Source: Saprospiraceae bacterium
GTDB taxonomy: Bacteria; Bacteroidota; Bacteroidia; Chitinophagales; Saprospiraceae
Length of the DNA: 64,000 nucleotides
Reading direction: 5' to 3'
Assembly (NCBI GenBank): GCA_026129545.1
Contig: JAHCHX010000002.1
Coordinates: 788,292 to 852,291, forward strand
The notes under the pieces were generated by a model. That model did no database searches and was not told the DNA's origin. It saw only the letters and a program-made list of their open reading frames with translations. The translations under genes were made by a program, and so were the position numbers. Numbering within the stretch: the first letter of the stretch is position 1; each line of letters begins with the position of its first letter. Positions 1 through 6,930 of the stretch are shown piece by piece.

Positions 1-74
1 AACAAACACAGCATCTGAAGGCTACCAGAGGCAGTGACCACACTACTGGACATTTCAAATTTGCCACGAAGTCA

Positions 75-132
75 CAAAGACGCAAAGCAAAATACGCGTT
101 GATTAGCCGAATTTTGTGCCTTTGTGTCTTTG
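75..132. terminator. Imperfect hairpin downstream of the response regulator
   Basis: The arms at 75-87 and 120-132 are complementary except for one G-T wobble. They are followed inward by a further complementary pair, CAAAAT (88-93) and ATTTTG (111-116). It lies just past the stop of the minus-strand gene ending at 194. The words (CAAAGACGCAAAG / CTTTGTGTCTTTG) belong to the same style of hairpin seen at 45.6 kb and 51.4 kb. There is no clear T-run, so a terminator role is inferred. Confidence 0.35.
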
Positions 133-193
133 CAGCACAAAAACAATGTCCAGCGGTATGGGCAAAAACGCTGCCTACGAGCCTCCCGCTCTT

Positions 194-889
194 TCACCCC
201 GCCACAAAATGATACCCCACACCTTTGATGGTGATGATTTCGATGGAAGGGTCGTCGCGCAGAAAGTCGCGGAGTTTGGTGATATACACGTCAAGGTTGC
301 GCGAGTTGAAGAAATTGTCGTCGCCCCACAGCCGCAAGAGAATGTCTTTGCGGGCAACGGTGAAGTTGCGGTGTTCCACCAGCATTTTGAGCAAGTCGGC
401 TTCTCGGGCGCTGAGTTTGCGGATATGGTCGCCTTTGCGCAGTTCGTATTTGAGGGGCAAGAACTCGTATTGGCCTATTTTGCTCGCCTCGTTTGGGTCG
501 GTGTGGGTGGGGCGCCCGTGGGTGAGCGCGAGCAAATTGTGGAGCCGGACGATGAGTTCCTCCATGCTGAATGGTTTGCGCAGGTAGTCGTTGCCGCCGG
601 CGGCGAAGCCTTGCAGCACATCCTCGGTTTGGGTTTTGGCAGTGACGAACACGATGGGCAGGGCGGGGCGAGTGCGGCGCATTTCTGCTGCCAGCGAGAA
701 ACCGTCGCGGTTGGGCAACATCACGTCGAGCACACAAATATCTGGCTGGAACTGCCCCAAAGCGGTGAGCACTTTGGCGCCATCGGCTACCATCACCACT
801 TCAAAGCCGCGACTTTCGAGGCTTTCTTTGACGATTTTGCCCAAAAACGGCTCGTCTTCGACGTAGAGGAGTTTGATGCCGGATTTCAT
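194..889 (-). CDS. OmpR/PhoB-family response regulator
   Basis: A DNA-binding response regulator of 231 residues. The N-terminal receiver domain shows the acidic pair in LLYVEDEP (residues 11-12), the phospho-acceptor aspartate in CVLDVMLPN (about D55), the conserved threonine and the lysine in KPFSMEEL. The C-terminal winged helix ends with the PhoB-like signature IKGVGYHF. It would sense phosphorylation by a partner histidine kinase and act on promoters in the cytoplasm. The open frame extends two codons upstream to a GTG at 895; the ATG at 889 (MKSGIKLLYVEDEP) fits the family better. It follows proline dehydrogenase by 30 bases on the same strand and is probably cotranscribed with it. No histidine kinase is visible in the window, so the signal is unknown. 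Confidence 0.93.
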   Translation of the reverse strand: MKSGIKLLYVEDEPFLGKIVKESLESRGFEVVMVADGAKVLTALGQFQPDICVLDVMLPNRDGFSLAAEMRRTRPALPIVFVTAKTQTEDVLQGFAAGGNDYLRKPFSMEELIVRLHNLLALTHGRPTHTDPNEASKIGQYEFLPLKYELRKGDHIRKLSAREADLLKMLVEHRNFTVARKDILLRLWGDDNFFNSRNLDVYITKLRDFLRDDPSIEIITIKGVGYHFVAG

Positions 890-919
890 GGGCACAAGGT
901 AAGTGCCTTTTGGGTGTCG

Positions 920-2092
920 TCACAAGCCCCTTCTTTTCACCTCTTGCTGCACAAGTGCCAACTCGCGGCCCGCATCGCCGGTGACGGAGGTGTTTTCTTG
1001 CGCCCTTCGGATGAGATAAGGGATGACCTCGCGTACCTGACCGTAAGGGAGGTATTTGGCCACCCTGAATCCGGCGGCGGCGAGATTGAAGGTCAGGTTG
1101 TCGCTCATGCCAAATAGTTGGCTGAACATGATGTTTGGGTGGTCGTGCGGGATGCGTTTTTTATCCATGAGTTCCACTTGAAGCAGGGCGCTGTTGGCGT
1201 TGTGGCTGGCATTGCAAAAAGCCATGGTGTCCAAGTGGTCGAGGCAGAATCGCAGCGCGGTGTTGTAGTGGTCGTCGGTGGCTTCTTTGTCGGGGTTGAT
1301 GGGATTTTCGTAGCCGTAGGCGGCGGCGTAAAATGCTTCTTTTTCCATGTATGCGCCGCGCACGAGTTTTGCGCCGAGCATGAAGCCGGCCTTTTGGGCG
1401 CGGTCGTAGCTTTCGATGAGAAATTGCAGGCGGTCTTTGCGGTACATCTGGAAGGTGTTGTACACGACCACGCGCTTCTTGTTGTATCGTTTCATCATCA
1501 GCCACACGAGGTGGTCTATCGTGTCCTGAATCCAGCTTTCCTCCGCGTCAATATAGACGGCCACGCCTTTGAGCGAGGCTTGGTAGCACACGGCATCGAG
1601 GCGCTTGAGCACGTTGCGATATTCGCTCAGCTCCTCGCGGGTGAGGGTGGGCCGATGCTGTACTTTTTCAAGCAAGTGGAATCGCGCCAGTCCCGTCACT
1701 TTGGTACTCACCACCGGGATGTGTTTGGAGCGACTGGCAAAGTCAATGGCGCGGATGTTCTCGTTCATGGTATGGTTGAAGTCGAGCTCCGTTTCTTTCG
1801 CTTCCGCGCCGTAGTCCAATATGGTCAACGTGTTGTGCGCTGCCAAACGGTCAATGTTGGGCTGACAGCCAAGCAGCGTGGTGCCCCCCACGAACTGCTG
1901 AAATACCGTGTTTTTCACGATGGTTTCCGCGAAAGGCAAGCGATTGGTCACGGCCCAAAGCGCGAGTTTGGAGCCGTGTTTCACGAGCCAGGGTTTGCTC
2001 ATCATGCGGAACAACCAAGCCGTTTTTTTCAGCTCGCGGTTGGTGAGGTGGGAGAAGGCAATTTCGGTATTCGAAAAATCAACTGTGGGCAT
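920..2092 (-). CDS. Proline dehydrogenase (PRODH)
   Basis: A 390-residue FAD-dependent proline dehydrogenase, which oxidises proline to 1-pyrroline-5-carboxylate, the first step in proline catabolism. It is the monofunctional Bacteroidota form, not fused to P5C dehydrogenase. Visible family signatures are LGAKLVRGAYMEKE in the barrel, MFSQLFGMSD, and the C-terminal PYLIRRAQENTSV motif, which binds substrate carboxylate through the paired arginines. It starts at an ATG and is the middle gene of a minus-strand run, aroE - PRODH - response regulator, with 78 and 30 base gaps. The pairing with a shikimate enzyme looks like convenience rather than shared pathway. No P5C dehydrogenase is in the window. 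Confidence 0.93.
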   Translation of the reverse strand: MPTVDFSNTEIAFSHLTNRELKKTAWLFRMMSKPWLVKHGSKLALWAVTNRLPFAETIVKNTVFQQFVGGTTLLGCQPNIDRLAAHNTLTILDYGAEAKETELDFNHTMNENIRAIDFASRSKHIPVVSTKVTGLARFHLLEKVQHRPTLTREELSEYRNVLKRLDAVCYQASLKGVAVYIDAEESWIQDTIDHLVWLMMKRYNKKRVVVYNTFQMYRKDRLQFLIESYDRAQKAGFMLGAKLVRGAYMEKEAFYAAAYGYENPINPDKEATDDHYNTALRFCLDHLDTMAFCNASHNANSALLQVELMDKKRIPHDHPNIMFSQLFGMSDNLTFNLAAAGFRVAKYLPYGQVREVIPYLIRRAQENTSVTGDAGRELALVQQEVKRRGL

Positions 2093-2170
2093 AAAATGGT
2101 TGAATTGGCTGATGGCCCTGAATCGGTTAAGCTCGTTGGCAAGATGTAATCCACAACTGTTCCAACAATC

Positions 2171-2947
2171 TCAACGGCTCCAAATACTCCAAGCGGCCTC
2201 GGCCTGCAAGTGCAACATTTCCAGACCGTTTTGGACGGAACAGCCTTGCGCTTTGGCTCGCTGCAAAAGTAGCGTTTCGGCAGGATTGTATATCAGGTCG
2301 TACACGAAATGTTCGGGTGTCAGTCGCTCATACGGCAAATCGGGGCAAGCATCCACGTTGGGGGCCATTCCGAGCGGGGTGGCGTTGATGATGAGAGGGG
2401 GTAGAGAGCGGAAGGTGGAAGGCGGAAGGCAGAGGGTTTCGTAGGAGATTTGGTCGTCGCTGACGGGGCTGCGCGATGCGAATTTGTAGGCGATGCCGAG
2501 TTTTTTCAAGACGTGGGCGACGGCTTTTGCCGCTCCGCCTGTCCCCAGAATCAACGCTTGCGCCTCCTTGCCGCCCACCATCATTGCCCGCGCCACAAAT
2601 CGAGCGCCGGGCCCGCTTAGCAGGGAAGCCTCAAAGCCAACTGCATCGGTATTGAAGCCCTTGCAACGCCGAGGCTCGATTTTGACACAGTTCACCGCGC
2701 CGACCGCTCGAGCGCTTTCGTCCAGTTCATCGAGCAAAGGAACGACGGTTTCTTTGTGCGGGATGGTCACGTTGAGGCCACGCAGGTCGGGATATTGATG
2801 CAACAGCTCGGGCAGGTCGGCGATATGCTCCAACGGGAACAGGTCGTAGGTGGCATCCGTGATGCCTTCGCGGGCGAATTTTTCCGTGAAGTATTTTTTT
2901 GAAAAAGAATGTCCGAGCGGGTAGCCAATAAGTCCAAAGCGGCGCAT
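2171..2947 (-). CDS. aroE: Shikimate dehydrogenase
   Basis: A 258-residue NADP-dependent shikimate dehydrogenase, which reduces 3-dehydroshikimate in aromatic amino-acid synthesis. The sequence begins MRRFGLIGYPLGHSFSKKYF, whose SFSKKYF segment binds shikimate. It carries the catalytic lysine in NVTIPHKE, the FNTDAVGF motif, the Rossmann glycine loop GTGGAAKAV and NATPLGM. The frame is open for a further 102 codons upstream, but that part is low-complexity and runs through intergenic hairpins, so I chose the ATG at 2947 where family homology begins. A small insertion (about residues 135-155) before the nucleotide-binding loop is slightly unusual. Confidence 0.92.
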   Translation of the reverse strand: MRRFGLIGYPLGHSFSKKYFTEKFAREGITDATYDLFPLEHIADLPELLHQYPDLRGLNVTIPHKETVVPLLDELDESARAVGAVNCVKIEPRRCKGFNTDAVGFEASLLSGPGARFVARAMMVGGKEAQALILGTGGAAKAVAHVLKKLGIAYKFASRSPVSDDQISYETLCLPPSTFRSLPPLIINATPLGMAPNVDACPDLPYERLTPEHFVYDLIYNPAETLLLQRAKAQGCSVQNGLEMLHLQAEAAWSIWSR

Positions 2948-3025
2948 TGCGTTTTTTGGAGGCAAAAATCGTGTTTGTGGCGGGTTAATGCTTCCAAACG
3001 ACTGACAGGTTTTGTCGGAAGAAAG

Positions 3026-3087
3026 TTTTTGACAGGATTGGGGTTTCATTTTCAATGGCTTGTAAATCATATCAATCCTGTCAAAAA
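3026..3087. repeat. 15-bp inverted repeat (AATCCTGTCA-type)
   Basis: Perfect 15-base arms at 3026-3040 and 3073-3087 (TTTTTGACAGGATTG and its complement) enclose 32 bases. The gene-free stretch 2948-3324 between divergent aroE and the LOG gene also holds the hairpins at 3103 and 3267. I see no small gene in it. Confidence 0.6.
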
Positions 3088-3102
3088 AGGCGAACACCAA
3101 GA

Positions 3103-3145
3103 CAGGGGCAGCGCCCCCGAAACACATTCCGGGGCGCTGCCCCTG
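3103..3145. repeat. GC-rich perfect hairpin
   Basis: Perfect 15-base arms CAGGGGCAGCGCCCC at 3103-3117 and its complement at 3131-3145, with a 13-base loop. There is no T-run on either side, so this is not a canonical terminator. It may be part of a small mobile hairpin or an mRNA 5' structure. Confidence 0.6.
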
Positions 3146-3266
3146 CCCCGGTAGTTGCCAAAAAATAAACTGGTGGGTCAGTTGGGGGCATGGGTCAAGT
3201 TTTTTCGGGCAAATGGTTGATTTTTTCGGTTTTTTGAACAAAACTTTGCGCAAACAAATTTGAAAG

Positions 3267-3298
3267 AGCCTTTCCGACTCGTTCGGGAAGGCTTTTTT
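3267..3298 (+). terminator. Terminator-like hairpin in the leader of the LOG gene
   Basis: The stem AGCCTTTCCGA / TCGGGAAGGCT is followed by a run of six T, 27 bases before the ATG at 3325. Nearly the same hairpin recurs at 4458-4492. Its position just upstream of a start codon suggests either termination of a short leader transcript or attenuation; this role is inferred. Confidence 0.45.
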
Positions 3299-3324
3299 AT
3301 CCTCACCTTTTAATACTGTGCATT

Positions 3325-4083
3325 ATGGATAATCACGAAAAAGAAGCGAATGGCGCTGCCTTGAAAACGCCGGAAAACGGCCAACCCCCTGCCCGCGTCA
3401 TGAAAGAATGGAAAAGCCTGCGCGGCGAAAACGCTTGGACGATGTTCAAAGTCATGGCCGAGTTTGTGGACGGCTTCGAAACGCTCAACAAAATCGGCCC
3501 CTGCATCTCGATATTTGGCTCGGCACGCACCAAACCCGGCACGCCTTATTACGAACTGGCGGTGAGAGTGGCCGCTCGCCTGACAGAGGAGGGCTATGGC
3601 ATTATCACTGGCGGCGGCCCGGGCATCATGGAGGCTGGCAACAAAGGGGCGTGGATGAAAGGCGGCCCCTCCGTCGGGCTGAACATTGACCTGCCGTTCG
3701 AGCAAAACCACAACACTTTTATCGCACCGGACAAAAACCTCAAGCACCGCTACTTCTTTGTGCGCAAGGTGATGTTTGTCAAATACGCGCAGGGGTTCGT
3801 GGTGATGCCCGGCGGGTTTGGCACCTTGGACGAGCTCTTCGAGGTGCTGACGCTTGTGCAAACAAAAAAAATATCGCCGGTGCCGATTGTGCTCGTCGGC
3901 AAGGAATTTTGGGAAGGGCTGAGAAACTGGATGGTGGAGGTGATGCTCGAACGCCACCACAACATCAACGCCGAAGACCTCGACCTCTTCCTCATCACCG
4001 ACGACCCAGAGGAGGTGACACAATACATCAATCGTTTTTACGAAAAAAACATCGAGGAACTTTCGCCGAACTTTGAGCTGTAA
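3325..4083 (+). CDS. LOG family protein (TIGR00730-type Rossmann fold)
   Basis: A 252-residue protein of the LOG / 'lysine decarboxylase-like' family, whose studied members are nucleoside-5'-monophosphate phosphoribohydrolases acting in purine or cytokinin metabolism. The diagnostic motifs are both present: GGGPGIMEAGNKGA and PGGFGTLDELFE (catalytic Arg/Glu region and nucleotide binding). It has an N-terminal extension of about 60 residues before the Rossmann fold (SIFGSARTKPG), typical of the larger members. It starts at the ATG at 3325. A terminator-like hairpin lies in its leader and a strong bidirectional terminator follows it at 4113. The true substrate cannot be deduced. Confidence 0.88.
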   Translation: MDNHEKEANGAALKTPENGQPPARVMKEWKSLRGENAWTMFKVMAEFVDGFETLNKIGPCISIFGSARTKPGTPYYELAVRVAARLTEEGYGIITGGGPGIMEAGNKGAWMKGGPSVGLNIDLPFEQNHNTFIAPDKNLKHRYFFVRKVMFVKYAQGFVVMPGGFGTLDELFEVLTLVQTKKISPVPIVLVGKEFWEGLRNWMVEVMLERHHNINAEDLDLFLITDDPEEVTQYINRFYEKNIEELSPNFEL

Positions 4084-4112
4084 AAATTTGTTTCAAAGCC
4101 TTGATTTTCAAC

Positions 4113-4153
4113 AAAAAAGGCCGCATTGGGAACATTCCCTCGCGGCCTTTTTT
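4113..4153. terminator. Bidirectional rho-independent terminator
   Basis: The hairpin has outer arms AAAAAAGGCCGC and GCGGCCTTTTTT and inner pairing GGGAA / TTCCC. It has an A-run before and a T-run after, so it can stop transcription from either side. It ends the LOG gene. Confidence 0.8.
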
Positions 4154-4178
4154 ATTTTTTTCGTAAAAAAAACGAAAT

Positions 4179-4441
4179 GGGTTGTTCACGAAGTCGCGGC
4201 TTGAGACATAAATGCTTAGTAACCTCACGAAAAAGGAATGAAACGTTAGCGGCTAATAGACCCGCGATTGGTAGTTCACCCTGTGTAACTCCACAAAGAC
4301 GGCTAAGGCCCTGACCAAATGCGAAACACTCCTTCTTATCATTTGGGAACACACCTCGAACGTTGATGCTCGCCGGGAAGTCGGAATTGCCTCAGTTTGG
4401 CTTCCTCGGCGAGTACGACGCGCGACCTTTGAAAACATCCC
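4179..4441 (+). ncRNA. Candidate structured non-coding RNA, unassigned
   Basis: A 263-base stretch with no plausible protein, closed by a long-range stem: GGGTTGTTCACGAAGTCGCG at the 5' end pairs with CGCGACCTTTGAAAACATCCC at the 3' end with few mismatches. Inside are a strong hairpin (4369-4380 with 4401-4413, CTCGCCGGGAAG / CTTCCTCGGCGAG) and a smaller one (CCAAATG 4315-4321 with CATTTGG 4340-4346). A terminator follows at 4458. I could not match it to tmRNA, RNase P RNA or SRP RNA: their conserved cores are absent. The strand is a guess from the terminator; a minus transcript is possible. 6S-like RNA or an unknown class are open options. Confidence 0.35.
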
Positions 4442-4457
4442 ATGCCATTTGTGACTC

Positions 4458-4492
4458 AAGCCTTTCCGATACCCCTCGGGAAGGCTTTTTTT
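4458..4492 (+). terminator. Rho-independent terminator after the candidate RNA
   Basis: The stem AAGCCTTTCCGA / TCGGGAAGGCTT (one T-G wobble) is followed by seven T. It is almost the same hairpin as at 3267-3298. Confidence 0.7.
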
Positions 4493-4617
4493 GTTGGCGC
4501 GAATAGCAATTGTCGCAACGGGAACCCGGAATGGTTTTCCGAGAGGGCGTGCGCAATGGCATTCCGCGATAGTTTTTTGCTGCGTGTGGTTTTTACGTCT
4601 TATGGCATACACAAAAG

Positions 4618-4659
4618 AACAATCCTCCGCCAGCCTGTGCCAGCGGAGGATTGTTTTTT
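4618..4659 (+). terminator. Rho-independent terminator
   Basis: Perfect 13-base arms AACAATCCTCCGC (4618-4630) and its complement (4643-4655) with a 12-base loop, then TTTTTT. No gene lies directly upstream on this strand; the 125 bases between this and the previous terminator might be a second short transcript. Confidence 0.6.
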
Positions 4660-4712
4660 CTACGACGGTCAACTATCGAATGCGGGGTTCAATCGAATCC
4701 TCCACTCGGCTT

Positions 4713-4894
4713 TATACCCGGATTAAAGAGGATTTGAACCTGCCCGTTGGCAGGACGGGGACTTCCTTGATTGATTTGTATGATTTTCAAAGGATTGCGA
4801 GCGCCGTTCGTTCAAAGCCACCTTGTCAGACCCTGTACTCAGGGGCTTGCCCGGCAAGTGAGGAGGCGGACGGGGCTGATTTGCGTTAACTATA
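4713..4894. repeat. Dispersed intergenic repeat, family A', copy 1
   Basis: About 180 bp, starting TATACCCGGATTAAAGAGG and ending TTTGCGTTAACTATA, closely matching 17112-17270. Shared blocks include TTGATTGATTTG, TGATTTTCAAAGGATTGCGA, TTGTCAGACCCTGTAC and CGGACGGGGCTGATTTGCGTT. This copy has about 25 extra bases with a small GCCCGTTGGCAGGACGGG hairpin. No reading frame is preserved between copies. It fills the 3' part of the gene-free region 4084-4928. Confidence 0.75.
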
Positions 4895-4928
4895 ATCGTC
4901 AGCAACCGAATCGTTCGGCCATTGTAGG

Positions 4929-5897
4929 CTATTTATCGGGCAACTGCTCTATCATCGCGCTCGCCTTTTTGCCGAAACGCTTGTTTGCGCCCCCCATGTC
5001 AAGATACTTCTGAAAAGCGGCGCGTGCCTTTGAGTAGTTGCCGGTGCCGGCATGAGCCATGCCGAGGTAGTAAAAGGCGTTTGTCTGATAGTTTTCATTG
5101 GTGTTATCATCTCTTGATACCTTGTCGAATGGTTCAATGGCCTCTTTGTATTGTTTGTTGCCGAGCAGCGCTATGCCATAGTAGAATTGGAATTCAGAGT
5201 TGTCGGGGGAGACTGCCACTAGTTTTTTGAAGGCCGCTACGGCTTCCTTGTGTTTGTCCTCTCCTTTGAGTATGTCATTGTAAATGGCAAAGGCAATGAG
5301 CGCCAATTGCTTGCTGTCCGATGCGCTGCCAGCGGTGTTGTACTCCGATTCATTGCCGAAGTATTCAAAATTGGCCACCATTTTTTGCCGAAGCAGGGAG
5401 TCTTGTCGAGCATTTTCGAGTTGTTGCCTGCGTTGTTGTTGCATCATCCGCTCTGCCTGCTGCCGTTCTTTTTCGGCCTGCTCTTGCGCTTGGTTTGCGT
5501 CAGGGGCAGTCGTTGTGTTAGGGGCAGGCTGGATGGACGGCTCTTCGGCTTTTCCCATCCTTTCTTGCTGATTTTGCAAAACCTGTTCTTTGTTTGGCTC
5601 TGCGACGGGGGGGATGGACAGGTAGGCGAAGATGATGAGGGCAATGGATGCGGCGATGGCAGTGATTTGCAGAATCAGTCTTTTGAATCGAAATCGGCGC
5701 TCCAGTTCTTTGAGTTTTTGGTCGAAGGGGTCTTTTTCGGTTTGTGTGCGTATGCTCCGCGCCAGTGATTGTTGCCAAGCGAACTCGGCGGCAAATTCGG
5801 TATCGGTGGCGAGCAGTATTTTTATTTCTTGTTTTTCTGCTTCGTTGAGCGTATTGGCGAAATACGCCTCCAACAAGTGTTCGTATCTATTTTCCAT
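4929..5897 (-). CDS. Membrane TPR protein, candidate anti-sigma/regulatory partner of the adjacent sigma factor
   Basis: A 322-residue protein: a soluble acidic N-terminus (1-70) resembling the cytoplasmic part of Bacteroidota anti-sigma-like proteins, one transmembrane helix (about 73-95), a glutamine-rich coiled-coil (about 100-175) and TPR-like helices at the C-terminus (about 200-322, with a clear unit around KYKEAIEPFDKVS). It lies 115 bases downstream of the sigma gene on the same strand and is probably cotranscribed. The same order (sigma, then membrane protein with low-complexity linker and TPRs) recurs at 54.9-56.5 kb. No zinc-finger (HxxxCxxC) motif of classical anti-sigma factors is visible, so the anti-sigma role is inferred from context and layout. 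Confidence 0.7.
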   Translation of the reverse strand: MENRYEHLLEAYFANTLNEAEKQEIKILLATDTEFAAEFAWQQSLARSIRTQTEKDPFDQKLKELERRFRFKRLILQITAIAASIALIIFAYLSIPPVAEPNKEQVLQNQQERMGKAEEPSIQPAPNTTTAPDANQAQEQAEKERQQAERMMQQQRRQQLENARQDSLLRQKMVANFEYFGNESEYNTAGSASDSKQLALIAFAIYNDILKGEDKHKEAVAAFKKLVAVSPDNSEFQFYYGIALLGNKQYKEAIEPFDKVSRDDNTNENYQTNAFYYLGMAHAGTGNYSKARAAFQKYLDMGGANKRFGKKASAMIEQLPDK

Positions 5898-6012
5898 GAT
5901 ACAGCGTTTTGTTCCAACCGAACGCGGGTTAAGTCGGTCGGAGTTGAAGCGAATGTGGGTTTGCGGTGTTTTTTAGTACGTTAGTAAGCATTGTAAGGTT
6001 GGATTAAAAGGG

Positions 6013-6720
6013 CTACTTTTTTATGTTTTTCATACATTCCTCTCGAAGGCGCCGGGCTTCTTCGGCGTTTGGGAGGTTCATTTTTTGGGCTATTTTTTCG
6101 TCGCTCAGGCGATGTTTTTTTGACAGCACGACAAGGGTGCGGCATGGTTGTTTCATTTGATTGACTTGGTGCCAGAATCGCAGTTCTTTCATGGCGCGGT
6201 AGCGAAGTTGGCGCACCACATCTTCGCTGGCATACCCCATAAGTTCGGCGATTTCCTTGCTGCTCAAGCCGAGTTTGAACGTCAGATAGAGAATCGTTCG
6301 GCCCGGTTCGTCGAGTTCGTCTATCTCTTCCCACAATTCGGCGAGCATTGTTTTGTCCTCAGGGCTGAGTTCGGTGCCTTCGTTGCGGGGAAGTTGCTCG
6401 TCGCCGGGTAAATCGGTGCGGTTGCGCCGACGTATCCAGGCAGGGATGTAAAACTTCCCGATGGCGATTAAGTAAGTCGAGGGTGCCACGGTTAGCTCAG
6501 TCATGGTGCCAAGTGCGATTTTGCGCAGCATGATGTGAATGACATCGTGGTACAAGTCCACGAGTTCGTGCTCGTCGAGGCGTTTGCCCGTGTTGGTTTT
6601 CACCCATCCGGCGGCCCAGCCAATGAACTTTTTCCGGCAAGAGGCATACTCCTGCTCCAACATCTGCTCGACCCGGCGACGGAAGCCCTCATCGCCAGTG
6701 CTATCTCGAGATACATCCAT
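6013..6720 (-). CDS. Sigma-70 family RNA polymerase sigma factor (ECF-like)
   Basis: A 235-residue alternative sigma factor. Region 2 is recognisable around LDEHELVDLYHDVIHIML and the following YLIAIGKFYIPAWIRRRNR, and region 4 around LDEPGRTILYLTFKLGLSSK followed by EIAELMGYASEDVVRQLRYR, a helix-turn-helix that would read the -35-like element. A C-terminal extension of about 50 residues (from about 186) is unusual: it contains another helix-turn-helix-like stretch, LSDEKIAQKMNLPNAEEA, outside the normal ECF architecture. The gene is divergent from the secreted protein at 6931 and upstream of its probable membrane partner at 4929. A TACTTTTG box lies 50 bases upstream. Confidence 0.85.
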   Translation of the reverse strand: MDVSRDSTGDEGFRRRVEQMLEQEYASCRKKFIGWAAGWVKTNTGKRLDEHELVDLYHDVIHIMLRKIALGTMTELTVAPSTYLIAIGKFYIPAWIRRRNRTDLPGDEQLPRNEGTELSPEDKTMLAELWEEIDELDEPGRTILYLTFKLGLSSKEIAELMGYASEDVVRQLRYRAMKELRFWHQVNQMKQPCRTLVVLSKKHRLSDEKIAQKMNLPNAEEARRLREECMKNIKK

Positions 6721-6770
6721 GCTTGTTGATTGTCAACCGGTTTTGATTACCGAGGCGGTTGCAATGGGGG

Positions 6771-6778
6771 CAAAAGTA
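6771..6778 (-). promoter_or_regulatory. TAnnTTTG -7 box upstream of the sigma gene
   Basis: Reading on the minus strand, TACTTTTG matches the Bacteroidota -7 consensus exactly and sits about 50 bases before the sigma start. I could not see a TTG -33 box at the usual spacing. Confidence 0.4.
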
Positions 6779-6930
6779 GGATGTTGTTTGTCGGTTAATG
6801 TGGCCTCGAAAAAAAATGTTAACAGGTAATGACAAAAAATCGGCGGGAACAACGTTTTTTTCGCACCTGATTTCAAATTGTTCACATTTTTGCCGCTCGG
6901 CACATTTATTCACCAAAAAAAATTTTTGAA

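Noticed and set aside
4179..4441. tmRNA reading of the 4.2-4.4 kb RNA candidate
   Set aside because: A stretch resembling a tag (ACGTTAGCGGCTAATAG) is present, but the frame lacks a proper stop after it, and the tRNA-like 5' and 3' ends are absent.
4728..4743. tRNA T-arm-like GGTTCAAATCC on the minus strand
   Set aside because: No acceptor, D or anticodon stems around it; it is part of the family A' repeat.
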